The notes below the pieces were generated by a model, which was not told the origin of the DNA, searched no databases, and saw only the letters and a list, made by a program, of their open reading frames with translations. From positions 1-64,000 of the forward strand of contig JAGXRT010000032.1 of the NCBI GenBank assembly GCA_018335575.1: 64,000 nucleotides of DNA, given 5' to 3'. Shown here in pieces: positions 40,604 to 50,000 of this stretch (its first letter is position 1; every line of letters begins with the position of its first letter). The position numbers and the translations under genes were made by a program. The DNA is from Bacteroidota bacterium (lineage in GTDB: Bacteria; Bacteroidota; Bacteroidia; Flavobacteriales; Flavobacteriaceae).

Positions 40604-41537
40604 AAAGCAAACTACTAATCATATTTTGATGATTCGTCCAACTAATTTTAGGATGAATGATCAAACAGCTGTAAACAATTTTTATCAACAAACATCAAAT
40701 GTAGCAACAGCCGCAGAAATGCAGGCTAAGGCTTTACAGGAGTTCAATAAATTAGTCGAAAAATTAAAGAATTGTGGTTGCAATGTTATCGTAATTGATG
40801 ATTTGCCGGCATCAACTTCTCCCGATTCAATTTTTCCAAATAATTGGATTTCATTTCATCAAGAGGGTGATGTAGTAATGTATCCCATGTTTGCAGAAAA
40901 TCGCAGAACCGAACGCAGAGAAGAGGTGCTTGATGTTCTTGAAGATGCAGGTTTTGTAATTGAAAACATCATGGATTATACCGATGCCGAATTGGAAAAG
41001 GTATTTTTAGAGGGTACCGGAAGTATGGTTCTAGACCGAGTTAATAAAAACGCTTATTGTGCCTTATCTCAACGTTCCGATGAAGAACTTTTTATAGAGT
41101 TTTGCGAAGATTTTGATTATAACCCAGTAGTTTTTACTGCTTATCAAACTGTAAATGGAAAGCGTGAAAAAATATACCATACTAACGTAATGATGAGTGT
41201 TGGTGAGAAGTTTGCGGTTATTTGTATAGATGCTATTGATGATACACAGGAACGTAGAAATGTGTTGAATCAATTAAGACAAAGTGGTAAAGAAATAATT
41301 CTCATTACAGAACAACAAGTTAATTGCTTTGCCGGAAATATGTTGGAAATTAAGGGAAAAGATAATGAATCTATAATTGTATTAAGTGAAACAGCATATA
41401 ATGCATTAACTGCTCTGCAAAAAAATCAATTGCAAAAGTTTGCTTCATTAGTATATAGTGATATTAATACTATTGAAAAATATGGTGGAGGAAGTGTGCG
41501 ATGTATGATGGCAGAAGTTTTTTTACCTAAAATGTAA
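40596..41537 (+). CDS. CtlX-like amidinotransferase-fold hydrolase (probable citrulline/arginine-type)
   Basis: 313 aa from ATG 40596 (MPKKQTTNHILMIRPTNFRMNDQTAV). The ORF track extends upstream inside the arginase gene. It belongs to the pentein (arginine deiminase/amidinotransferase) fold. Motifs are FPNNWISFHQEG, LEGTGSMVLDR (acidic substrate residue), YHTNVMMSVGEKFAVIC (catalytic His), and SVRCMMAEVFLP with the likely nucleophile Cys near the C-terminus. The closest named relative I recognise is CtlX, reported to hydrolyse citrulline to ornithine. Together with arginase this gives arginine and citrulline breakdown. Confidence 0.8.
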   Translation: MPKKQTTNHILMIRPTNFRMNDQTAVNNFYQQTSNVATAAEMQAKALQEFNKLVEKLKNCGCNVIVIDDLPASTSPDSIFPNNWISFHQEGDVVMYPMFAENRRTERREEVLDVLEDAGFVIENIMDYTDAELEKVFLEGTGSMVLDRVNKNAYCALSQRSDEELFIEFCEDFDYNPVVFTAYQTVNGKREKIYHTNVMMSVGEKFAVICIDAIDDTQERRNVLNQLRQSGKEIILITEQQVNCFAGNMLEIKGKDNESIIVLSETAYNALTALQKNQLQKFASLVYSDINTIEKYGGGSVRCMMAEVFLPKM

Positions 41538-41540
41538 TAC

Positions 41541-42356
41541 CTATTTTAAAACACTGTACAAAATTTTTGCAACAGCATCATCGGTTTTATGCTTGTAAAA
41601 TACACCAGTATTTCGTTGGAAAGAGGTGTGTTTAATCCATACATAATTATCCTGTTTTTTATTTATAATTTCGATGGATGGATTTTGCTCTGTGATTTGT
41701 TCTATAAATAAAAATTTAGCATTGGAATGTCGAATTTTAATAGTATTCATAAACTCCATCAACGAATCAACGTTTAAATTTACCGGAAGTTTAAAATTTC
41801 TGTCAAAGCCTTTTGCCCAACCTGCACCAGATCTTTTTTCAGTTTCTGTAATTACAGTTATTACAAAAATTATTTCTGAGGTAGAATCAAAAACTTTTTT
41901 AAACCTTTCAACACACCGTTTATAATACTGAAAATCATCTTCTGTTTTTAAAGGATTTTTATGATTAAACAAACTCGAATGGTAAAATTTATGACCTGCA
42001 GAGTTTCCGCTTCTAGTGTTAAATATGTATGATTTTTCCAGATAGGTTTTAAAATCATCTTGTAAGCAATGTAGCACAATTTCGGGAGAACTGTATATCC
42101 AGTCAAATGGATACGATGCTTTTTTTAAACCCACAGCCTTAATATACCAAGCCGAGTTGCAGTTTTCACCCAAAGAAATTACTATTTTATCAGAGTTTTC
42201 ATCCTTGTTAATGGATTGTTTAACATGTGCTGCAATGTGATGAGCAGACTCAAGATACTCTTTCTCTACAGTTTTGGAAAGTTTTGGAGGATTAATCATC
42301 CATTTAAACTTCGAAATTAATATTGATAACATTTTAATTTTAATCATTATGCGCAC
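41541..42356 (-). CDS. DUF1796-type putative papain-like cysteine peptidase
   Basis: 271 aa. IVISLGENCNSAWYIKAVGLKKASYPFDWIYSSPEIVLHCLQDDFKTYL is the hallmark of the DUF1796 family (annotated as putative papain-like cysteine peptidases, often found in polysaccharide clusters). The Cys in LGENCN is the candidate nucleophile, and histidines in GHKFYHSSLFNH are candidates for the acid/base partner. No signal peptide. The start is uncertain: ATG 42356 or 42347 (MIKIKMLSILISKFKW). It stands alone, tail to tail with the CtlX-like gene and divergent from guaA; no glycan cluster surrounds it. Biochemical role unknown. Confidence 0.75.
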   Translation of the reverse strand: MRIMIKIKMLSILISKFKWMINPPKLSKTVEKEYLESAHHIAAHVKQSINKDENSDKIVISLGENCNSAWYIKAVGLKKASYPFDWIYSSPEIVLHCLQDDFKTYLEKSYIFNTRSGNSAGHKFYHSSLFNHKNPLKTEDDFQYYKRCVERFKKVFDSTSEIIFVITVITETEKRSGAGWAKGFDRNFKLPVNLNVDSLMEFMNTIKIRHSNAKFLFIEQITEQNPSIEIINKKQDNYVWIKHTSFQRNTGVFYKHKTDDAVAKILYSVLK

Positions 42357-42370
42357 TAAATATGATTAAT

Positions 42371-42378
42371 TATCTTTG
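42371..42378 (+). promoter_or_regulatory. -7 promoter element almost abutting the guaA start
   Basis: TATCTTTG followed by CA matches TAnnTTTG and ends 3 nt before the guaA ATG at 42382. If used, the transcript would be leaderless or nearly so. No convincing -33 TTG is seen. Confidence 0.5.
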
Positions 42379-42381
42379 CAA

Positions 42382-43911
42382 ATGCAAAATAAAGTTTTAA
42401 TTCTAGATTTCGGGTCTCAATATACGCAACTTATTGCCCGAAGAGTTCGGGAACTCAATATTTATTGTGAAATTGTTCCATTTAATCATTTGCCAGAAGA
42501 CGTGACTACATTTAATGCGGTTATATTTTCTGGAAGTCCGTATTCTGTTCATCAAGAAAACGCACCTCAAATTGATGTAAATTTATTCCGCGGAAAAGTA
42601 CCTTTATTAGGGGTGTGTTATGGTGCTCAGTATATGGCACAACATGCTGGTGGCAACGTAACGCCATCCAAAATTAGAGAATATGGACGTGCAAACTTAA
42701 GTTTTATTGCAGATGCGCATCCGCTTTTTAATGGAATTAAGATAAAATCACAAGTGTGGATGAGTCATGGTGATACCATTGAAAAAATCCCAACTAATTT
42801 TAAAAAGATTGCCAGTACTCATGATGTTGAATTTGCTGCATACGAAATTGAAAACGAAAAAACATATGCAATTCAATTTCATCCAGAAGTTTATCATTCA
42901 ACAGATGGTATGCAATTGTTGAGAAACTTTTTAATTAACATTGCAGGTTTAACTCCCGATTGGACTTCGGAATCGTACATCGATATTACCATCCAAAATT
43001 TAAAGAAGCAAATTGGAAATGACAAAGTTGTTTTAGGATTGTCTGGTGGTGTTGATTCTACAGTAGCTGCTGTTTTGTTAGATAAAGCCATAGGTAAAAA
43101 TTTGTATTGCATCTTTGTTAACAACGGGTTGTTGCGCAAAAATGAATTTCAAAATGTATTAAACCAGTACCAGCATTTGGGTCTTAATGTTAAAGGAGTT
43201 GATGCTTCGGCACGTTTTTTGACGAAACTATTAGGAGTAGCAGATCCAGAAGAAAAACGTAAAATAATTGGGAATGAATTTATTAATGTGTTTGATGATG
43301 AAGCACATTTAATTGAAAACGTAAAGTGGTTAGGTCAGGGAACTATTTATCCCGATGTTATAGAATCGATATCTGTTAATGGTCCGTCTGCAACCATAAA
43401 GTCGCATCACAATGTAGGTGGATTACCAAATTTTATGAAACTCAAAGTTGTTGAACCTTTACGTTCGTTGTTTAAGGATGAGGTGAGAAGGGTAGGTGCT
43501 ACCCTGGGGCTTGATGCAGAATTGCTTGGAAGGCATCCATTTCCGGGACCTGGGTTAGCCATCAGAATAATTGGTGAAATAACCCCAAAAAATGTTGAAA
43601 TTATACAAGAAGTCGATGCTATTTTTATTGATGGTTTGAAAAAATGGAATTTATATAATGATGTTTGGCAGGCAGGAGCTATTTTATTGCCGGTACAATC
43701 TGTTGGCGTTATGGGTGATGAACGAACTTATGAGAAGGTTGTGGCGCTCAGAGCTGTGTCATCTACTGATGGAATGACTGCAGACTGGGTTAATTTGCCG
43801 TATGAATTTCTGCAAGAAGTTTCAAATAAAATTATAAATCAGGTAAAAGGAGTTAACAGAGTAGTTTACGATATAAGTTCTAAACCTCCGGCTACCATTG
43901 AATGGGAATAA
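42382..43911 (+). CDS. guaA: GMP synthase (glutamine-hydrolysing)
   Basis: 509 aa from ATG 42382 ([25 protein letters not shown]); the ORF track adds two residues from a TTG. Converts XMP to GMP. The amidotransferase domain has the nucleophile in [17 protein letters not shown] and catalytic His/Glu in [10 protein letters not shown]. The ATP pyrophosphatase P-loop is [16 protein letters not shown], and the dimerisation domain contains [15 protein letters not shown] and ends KPPATIEWE. Single-chain bacterial form of normal length. Confidence 0.99.
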   Translation: MQNKVLILDFGSQYTQLIARRVRELNIYCEIVPFNHLPEDVTTFNAVIFSGSPYSVHQENAPQIDVNLFRGKVPLLGVCYGAQYMAQHAGGNVTPSKIREYGRANLSFIADAHPLFNGIKIKSQVWMSHGDTIEKIPTNFKKIASTHDVEFAAYEIENEKTYAIQFHPEVYHSTDGMQLLRNFLINIAGLTPDWTSESYIDITIQNLKKQIGNDKVVLGLSGGVDSTVAAVLLDKAIGKNLYCIFVNNGLLRKNEFQNVLNQYQHLGLNVKGVDASARFLTKLLGVADPEEKRKIIGNEFINVFDDEAHLIENVKWLGQGTIYPDVIESISVNGPSATIKSHHNVGGLPNFMKLKVVEPLRSLFKDEVRRVGATLGLDAELLGRHPFPGPGLAIRIIGEITPKNVEIIQEVDAIFIDGLKKWNLYNDVWQAGAILLPVQSVGVMGDERTYEKVVALRAVSSTDGMTADWVNLPYEFLQEVSNKIINQVKGVNRVVYDISSKPPATIEWE

Positions 43912-43915
43912 TTTT

Positions 43916-43923
43916 TATTTTTG
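43916..43923 (+). promoter_or_regulatory. -7 promoter element of the LysM/PBP gene
   Basis: TATTTTTG matches TAnnTTTG, immediately after the guaA stop and 17 nt before the next ATG. It would allow expression independent of guaA. Confidence 0.4.
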
Positions 43924-43940
43924 AATTTAAATTCTATTAA

Positions 43941-45668
43941 ATGAAAAAAGTTGTAGTTTTAATAATGGTGTTTTTGGTAGTTTTAAACCTTACAGCACAA
44001 ACAAAAAAGTACAAACAGTATGCTGTTAAAAAAGGTGAAACTGTCAGAAGTATAGCTAGGGATTTTGATGTAAACGCAAGGGATATCTATGATTTGAATC
44101 CTGATATTGACAGAAAACCTGTTGAAAACTCTATTATACTTATTCCAATTTTAGAAGAAACTACAATTCAAAATAATGTAACTTACACGGTTTTACCTAA
44201 AGAAACCCTTTACAGTTTATCTAAACGCTTTAATATTTCTATAGATGAGCTAATCAAATTAAATCCATTTTTGGTTGATGGATTAAAAGAAGGGCAGGTA
44301 CTAAGCATTCCAAAAACAAATTTTGAGAATCAGGCAGTAGAAATTGTTACAGAAACAAAATCTAAAGAAATAATACATAAAGTTGAAAAAGGTGAAACTA
44401 TTTATAGTTTAATCAGGCGTTATCAAATTTCTGAAGAAAAATTAACAGAACTCAATCCGACACTTAAAAATGGATTAAAAGAGGGGATGGAATTAGTAAT
44501 TCAAACTTCTAAAGATACTGAAGAGTTTAAAAAGGAAATGGCAAATAACAATTTCAAAGCTGCTGTAAAAACTCCTTTAAATTTAGGTTTTTCTAAAGGT
44601 AAAAGTGTTAATGTAGCTTTAATGTTGCCTTTTAAACTCAATGAAATTGAAGATGTAGGAGCTCATTTTAACAACAGTTCATCGCTTTTAAATATTACCA
44701 CCGAATTCTACCAAGGAGCTTTAATAGCCATCGACTCTTTAAGGGCTCAGGGAGCCATTATAAACTTAAAGACATTGGACACTGAAAGTTCTGACGAACT
44801 TCTTGTTTCCTTGCTTAAAACACAGAATTTAACAAAAACAGACTTGTTTATTGGGCCGTTATTTTTATCAAGCGCTAAAAAATTGGCTACAAATATAGCA
44901 AACGGTTTTGTTTTAGCACCCATGAATTCCAAAGAGCATTCCAAATTTAATGAAAGCAATTTGGTAAAAGCCGGAGTTAGTTTAGAAATTCTGGAAAATA
45001 AAATGATTCAGTTTATTAAATCAAAATACAATGGACAAAATATTGTCGTAATTGGGGATAATAAACCAGGATCGAGCGGTGAAGCTGATAGAATTGCTTG
45101 GAAATTAAAATCGAGTGGATCGATTAATTTTGTTCGAATTTTAAAACCTACTGCTGGATACATAACTAAGCAACAATTTGAAGCGGTTTTAAATCCTTCA
45201 AAACCTAACTGGATATTAATAGTTGGTGACGATAATGTAGTAATTACGGATGCTGTAAATACCTTTGGAATAGCAGATAAATCAATTCAAATACGGTTAT
45301 TTAGGCTTAATAATGAGGGGAATATAGAAAGAGCAAATAATAATCATTTAGCTAGATTAGAATATACATATCCAACATCAGAGTATAGTAATTTTGAAGA
45401 TCCATCAGTACAGGCATTTGTAAATGATTACAAAGAAAAATATTTAGCGCCACCTTCAATTTATGCCATAAGAGGTTTTGATGTTACATATGATAGTTTG
45501 TTCAGATTATTAAATGATGGAGTTTCTGTTGGAAGTTTTGATAAGTATAAATTTGACAGGGTTGCAGCACGGTTTGATTATAAACCTACAACTACAGCCG
45601 GACTTGAAAACTCAGGTGTTTTTATTGTAAAAATTGAACCTGATTTGAGTTTGAGTTTATTAGAATAA
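43941..45668 (+). CDS. LysM-repeat protein fused to a periplasmic-binding-protein-like domain
   Basis: 575 aa, exported (MKKVVVLIMVFLVVLNLTAQ). Three LysM peptidoglycan-binding modules lie at about residues 25-69, 81-124 and 144-188 (e.g. YTVLPKETLYSLSKRFNISIDELIKLNP). From about 215 to the end is a type 1 periplasmic-binding-protein-like domain (VNVALMLPFKLNEIED ... FYQGALIAIDSLRAQG ... LFIGPLFLSSAKKLA ... IRGFDVTYDSLFRLL), resembling amino-acid ABC receptors and LpoA-like folds. It probably anchors to the cell wall and regulates or senses a cell-wall ligand. No ABC permease is nearby, so transport is unlikely. Confidence 0.82.
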   Translation: MKKVVVLIMVFLVVLNLTAQTKKYKQYAVKKGETVRSIARDFDVNARDIYDLNPDIDRKPVENSIILIPILEETTIQNNVTYTVLPKETLYSLSKRFNISIDELIKLNPFLVDGLKEGQVLSIPKTNFENQAVEIVTETKSKEIIHKVEKGETIYSLIRRYQISEEKLTELNPTLKNGLKEGMELVIQTSKDTEEFKKEMANNNFKAAVKTPLNLGFSKGKSVNVALMLPFKLNEIEDVGAHFNNSSSLLNITTEFYQGALIAIDSLRAQGAIINLKTLDTESSDELLVSLLKTQNLTKTDLFIGPLFLSSAKKLATNIANGFVLAPMNSKEHSKFNESNLVKAGVSLEILENKMIQFIKSKYNGQNIVVIGDNKPGSSGEADRIAWKLKSSGSINFVRILKPTAGYITKQQFEAVLNPSKPNWILIVGDDNVVITDAVNTFGIADKSIQIRLFRLNNEGNIERANNNHLARLEYTYPTSEYSNFEDPSVQAFVNDYKEKYLAPPSIYAIRGFDVTYDSLFRLLNDGVSVGSFDKYKFDRVAARFDYKPTTTAGLENSGVFIVKIEPDLSLSLLE

Positions 45669-45692
45669 GACCGATAATTGAAAATATATTGA

Positions 45693-45720
45693 GCCAAAAC
45701 GACACCTTTTGGCTTTTTTT
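45693..45720 (+). terminator. intrinsic terminator after the LysM/PBP gene
   Basis: GCCAAAA-CGACACC-TTTTGGC hairpin with a seven-T tail, 24 nt after the stop. Confidence 0.88.
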
Positions 45721-45818
45721 ATATCTTGATTTCAAGTGTTTTTAGAGGTTTAAGCAATGATTTATCTCTTTTTACTGTTAAAAAAATAAATTATAAATAC
45801 GCCACACCCGATGTTTAA

Positions 45819-45935
45819 ATGAAATCTTATATTGATTCTGATGAAATTTGGGACATCATAAACTCCACCTAAAAACCTACAAAGTAAGAAATTGCAGCAA
45901 TTATTGTAATATCACTATCCAAAAAGCATTTAAAA
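45819..45935 (+). pseudogene. decayed N-terminus resembling HydG ([FeFe]-hydrogenase maturase)
   Basis: From ATG 45819 the frame reads MKSYIDSDEIWDIINST, stop, KPTK, stop, EIAAIIVISLSKKHLKM, stop. The order and wording resemble the N-terminus of HydG, the radical-SAM tyrosine lyase that makes the CO/CN ligands of the hydrogenase H-cluster. The CX3CX2C radical-SAM region is entirely gone. Two in-frame stops within 25 codons make this non-functional. The assignment is from memory of the family and covers fewer than 40 residues, so it is tentative. The adjoining NuoE-type relic supports it. Confidence 0.5.
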
Positions 45936-45959
45936 ATGTAAGTAAATCAATTGATGATG

Positions 45960-46418
45960 ATATTCCTTTAACTGACTTTAGTATTGTTTTCGAGAGAATG
46001 AAAGATCCTTTTAATTACTATATCAACTGCGAAAAAACTTTGGTTATTTACCTGAAGAAGTACAAAAAGTGGTAGCTCAAAATCTAAACACTTCCTTAGC
46101 GCATGTATATGGGGTGGTTTCTTTTTATTCATTTTTTACGATGGCGCCAAAGGAAAATATCCTATAAATATTTGTATGGGTAAAGCCTGCTATGTACGTG
46201 GTGCCGAGCGTGTGTTAGATGAGTTTAAAGAGCTGCTCAATATAAAAGTGGGGGAAACTACCAAAGATAAAAAGTTTTCGCTTAGCAGTTTACGATGTGT
46301 TGGCGCCTGTGGAGTAACACCCGTTGTACTAGTAGGCGAAAAGGTTTACGGTAGGGTAACCTTGGATGGCGTTCAGGAAAATTTAAATGTATATAAGGAG
46401 GAAACGGTGATGGTTTAA
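45960..46418 (+). pseudogene. frameshifted NuoE/HydC-type [2Fe-2S] subunit remnant
   Basis: Three frames joined by frameshifts give one protein. FERMKDPFNYYINCEK is followed by a shift in an A6 run near 46032. Then comes NFGYLPEEVQKVVAQNLNTS and LAHVYGVVSFYSFFTMAPK, a one-base loss near 46150, and GKYPINICMGKACYVRGAER to a stop at 46418. This is the thioredoxin-like [2Fe-2S] subunit of complex I or NAD-linked [FeFe] hydrogenase. All four iron ligands remain (CMGKAC and CVGAC). The ORF-track entries at 45848 and 46176 are fragments of it. An 80-aa product from 46176 could in principle still be made. Confidence 0.85.
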
Positions 46419-46433
46419 TTTAAGCCTAAGCAT

Positions 46434-46461
46434 AAAAAAAGCGACTTTAAGTCGCTTTTTT
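46434..46461. terminator. bidirectional terminator between NuoE-type relic and the TPR membrane gene
   Basis: AAAAAAA-GCGACT-TTA-AGTCGC-TTTTTTT: symmetric hairpin able to end transcription from both sides. It lies 15 nt after the relic's stop and directly next to the stop of the - strand gene. Confidence 0.9.
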
Positions 46462-46467
46462 TATGAG

Positions 46468-46983
46468 TTATATTTTTTTTAGTTGCTGCTTCATCATTTT
46501 AATTTGATCATTCAGCATATTGTGTTTGTCGTATTTTTTTGCATCAGATAATAACTCGGTTGCTTCTCTTTTTCTTCTCTTGGTCATGGCGATACCTGCT
46601 AAGTTTAATTTAGCCATGGCAATATCATGATCCATTGATAAACCCAACCCTAACGCTTTTTTAAATAATTTTTCAGATTCAGTTAAGTTAGTTTGAGAGA
46701 GCATTAATCCGTGTAAAAAATAAAAATATCCTTGTTGTTTTTTTACCAAAGCTCCTTCCGGATTTTTGATATAGGCTAACCATTTTTTTGCACCTTCAAA
46801 ATCTTGCTTTCGAAGCTTAAAAAATGCTAATAAAATAAATTCATTTTTAAAATAAAAAAATATAACAATTCCGGATAAGAGAACCAATGATATACCGTTC
46901 ATGATGTTACCATCGATGAACTGAAATACCGACCAAACAACAATGGCAAGAGCAATTACTAATTTTATATACTTATGAAACAT
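46468..46983 (-). CDS. small membrane protein with two helices and a TPR-like tail
   Basis: 171 aa. Two N-terminal membrane helices (YIKLVIALAIVVWSVFQFI and GISLVLLSGIVIFFYF) are followed by about 120 residues of TPR-like helical pairs (EGAKKWLAYIKNPE, SEKLFKKALGLGLSMDHDIAMAKLNLAGIAMTKRRKREATELLSDAKK). Similar flavobacterial proteins are annotated DUF2892-like. The function is unknown; a scaffold role at the inner membrane is plausible. It lies 48 nt downstream of ccsBA on the same strand but has its own -7 element (TAACTTTG) in that gap. Confidence 0.7.
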   Translation of the reverse strand: MFHKYIKLVIALAIVVWSVFQFIDGNIMNGISLVLLSGIVIFFYFKNEFILLAFFKLRKQDFEGAKKWLAYIKNPEGALVKKQQGYFYFLHGLMLSQTNLTESEKLFKKALGLGLSMDHDIAMAKLNLAGIAMTKRRKREATELLSDAKKYDKHNMLNDQIKMMKQQLKKI

Positions 46984-47003
46984 AGTTTATATTTTTAAAA
47001 GTG

Positions 47004-47011
47004 CAAAGTTA
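47004..47011 (-). promoter_or_regulatory. -7 promoter element of the TPR membrane gene
   Basis: TAACTTTG followed by CA on the - strand, a perfect TAnnTTTG match, 20 nt before the ATG at 46983. Confidence 0.45.
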
Positions 47012-47031
47012 CATTATTGCTTGTTGTTTTT

Positions 47032-50000
47032 TTACCTTTTATAATATTTTTTAAATTGGAAATAGGCAAATGTTGATATTATTGCAACTACAGCTATTGA
47101 ATAATAAATGAAACTAGGCGTAATACGCGCATCGCTGCTACCGTATGAATGCAACCCCGACAAGTAGAAATTCACTCCAAAATAGGTCATTAAAATTGAT
47201 GCAAAAGCTAAAACTGTTGCCAAATTATAAGCATATCTTCCTTTTAATCCAGGTACTAATCGCATGTGTAATACAAATGCATATACCATAATACTTATTA
47301 ATGCCCAGGTTTCTTTTGCATCCCATCCCCAATAACGACCCCAGCTTTCATTAGCCCACTGGCCGCCTAAGAAGTTACCGATGGTTAATAAAACCAACCC
47401 TACTAAAAGAGCCATTTCGCTTATAGTGGTAAGTTCACTAATTGTTAAATCAAATTTTTCTTTGTTCTTTTCGGTAGTAAAAATCATTAAGACAAGGCAA
47501 ATTAATCCCAAAATCATTCCTAAGGCAAACGGACCGTAACTAGCAACAATTACGGAAACGTGTATCATTAACCAATATGAATTTAATACTGGAGGTAAAT
47601 TAGCAATTTCTGGATCCATCCAATTCCAATGCGCAATCATTAACATCATCGCTGTTAAAAAGGCTGTTGATGAAATTGTTAAAGGTGATTTTTTACCAAA
47701 GATCAATCCAAACAACATGGTTGCCCAGGCTACAAATATTACGGATTCATATGCATTACTCCATGGAGCTCTTCCACTGATATACCAACGAGTTGCTAAC
47801 CCAAGTGTATGCATAATGAAAAACAACACTACTATAGCAGTACACACTTTAATCAGGTTTGTAACAAATCGGTTATTTTTGAATATTTGGAACAATACTA
47901 CAAAGAACATAAATACACCTATGTACATATAATAACTGAACAAGGTTTTAAAGATGTCGTATTTGTTGTATAAAATTTCGTAAGTAATTTGTTTTTCCTT
48001 TGGATAAACCTTGGCACCAAACGTTTTTTGAATGGTAAAAATTCCATCCAACAACTGATCGGCCGTTTTGTAATCTTTAGAAACAATGGCATCATTTAAT
48101 GATTGTGCGTATAAATTAAATGATTGAGCTGCGATGGTATCTTTACCGGTATAATTTAAACGATCTACTTCTAATGGAGTAACCCATTTATTGTTTTTAT
48201 CGTCTTTTATTGGTAAAATAGTTAATATTGATCCGCCTAGGGCTGAGTATAATAAATTAACGCGTTTGTCTATATTAACAATGTCCTTCTCAAACTTACT
48301 TCTGTTTGCTTTTTTATTGGCTTCTTCTTGTAATGTTTGCAATTTGTATTGCCCCATTTCATTAAAAAAATCGCCTAAAGTTGCGTATTTATCTTCTTCA
48401 CCAACCCCAAGTATTTCTCGTACTTTAGTATTGCCGCGCTCTAAATAGATGATTGGAGCTTGAAACCAAGCGTATGGATCAATGGTTAAAGAAATTAACA
48501 CTTGATCAGCAGTATAACCTCTATACGTGTCGTATTTGCTAACTTTTCTAAGTAATTCAGAAGCAAAAGTATTTACAGGTTTCATACGTCCACCAGCATC
48601 CTGAATTATCAATCGCGCAAATTTGTCAGCATGTTCTTTTGAAACCATGCTTTTTTTAAGCATCTCATCTACTTGCTGATCTGTTAATTTATGCATGTGC
48701 TCTTGCGAAAACATCAAAGATGAAACAAGCAACAGAACAATGGTTAGTAATTTAGATTTTCTAAGTTCTATATCTTTTAAACGTCTTCTTAAATCGCCCA
48801 TACGTGTGTTTTTTAGCAATACCATAAGTAATAAACAGATATATAAAATGGTGTAACCAACATAGGTTACAAATGTTCCCCAATAATCGTGATTTACCGA
48901 TAAAATAGTTTGTTCGTAGGTATCTGTAATGTTATAGCTTGATTGGAAAAAACGATACCCACGATAGTTGAGAATATTATTCATAAATATTCTAAAATCA
49001 AAGGTGTTGTTTTGTTCTTCATCGATAACAGTAACCTCACTTGCATAAGACATAGCACTTTCTGAACCCGGATAATTCTCGAGTTGAAAATCATTAAGTT
49101 TTACATAAAAAGGAAGTAAATAAGTGCGCGCACCATAAACTAAATTAAAGTTTAAATTATCAATTTTAACGTTGGTAATTTCATTAGTTCTGTATTGTCC
49201 GCCTATTAACTCTACGCGTTCTGTTTTGTTTTTAGTAGTAATATCCAAGACAATCATATCGGCATTGTTGTTGTCTTGTTTTTTAGTCATTGATACATAC
49301 TTAACAGTAGCTTTAAAAACAGGTTTGGCAATGATAAAACGCATAACACCAGCACCGTGATCATGTCCTTCATGAGCAGGAAGTTGCATTTCATAAACAG
49401 ATCTTAGTTCAAAATCTTGCTCTACATCTTTTTCAAACTTCCCTTGAAACTGATCGGCCATACGGGTAAATGTACCTCCTGTTTTTGTGACAATTCGCAA
49501 TTTTCCATCAACTAATTTAAAATTGATATCCACATCGTCAGGTGAGTCAAACCCTACAGTTGTTTCGTGAACCTGTTCATAGGTGCCTCTTTTTATATTT
49601 TGATCATGACGATGTCCATCTTGACTGGCCTCCACAAATGTAATATACTCATCTCCTACAGGGCCTTCTTCCAATCGTTCGCCAAGATTAGGTAAATACT
49701 CTACCAATTCAATTTTTACGTCCTGATCTTTAAAATTGGTATTTATAGAAACATTATTTTTAGTTGCAGATGATAGCAATAAACGCTTGAAAATGGTCGG
49801 TTTTTGATCTTTACCATCATCAATTGAAACTTGTAAATAGGCTCCATCTGAGTAAAGAAGATTTGAAGATTCACCTTCTTTTATAGAAATAATTCCTTCA
49901 TAGCCAATATATCGGGTAATTCCAGCACCAGCAATTATGAAAATAAACGATAAGTGAAGCATTAAATTAATCCACTTTTCTTTACGGTATAATTTGTACG

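Noticed and set aside
45848-46075. 75-aa ORF in the ORF track
   Set aside because: It is one frame of a frameshifted region. Its end overlaps, in the wrong frame, the NFGYLPEEVQ stretch of the NuoE-type remnant, and its beginning runs across the HydG-like fragment in another frame.
46176-46418. Functional 80-aa [2Fe-2S] ferredoxin
   Set aside because: It is the intact last frame of the broken NuoE-type gene. The thioredoxin-like fold lacks its N-terminal helices, so independent function is unlikely, although expression was not excluded.
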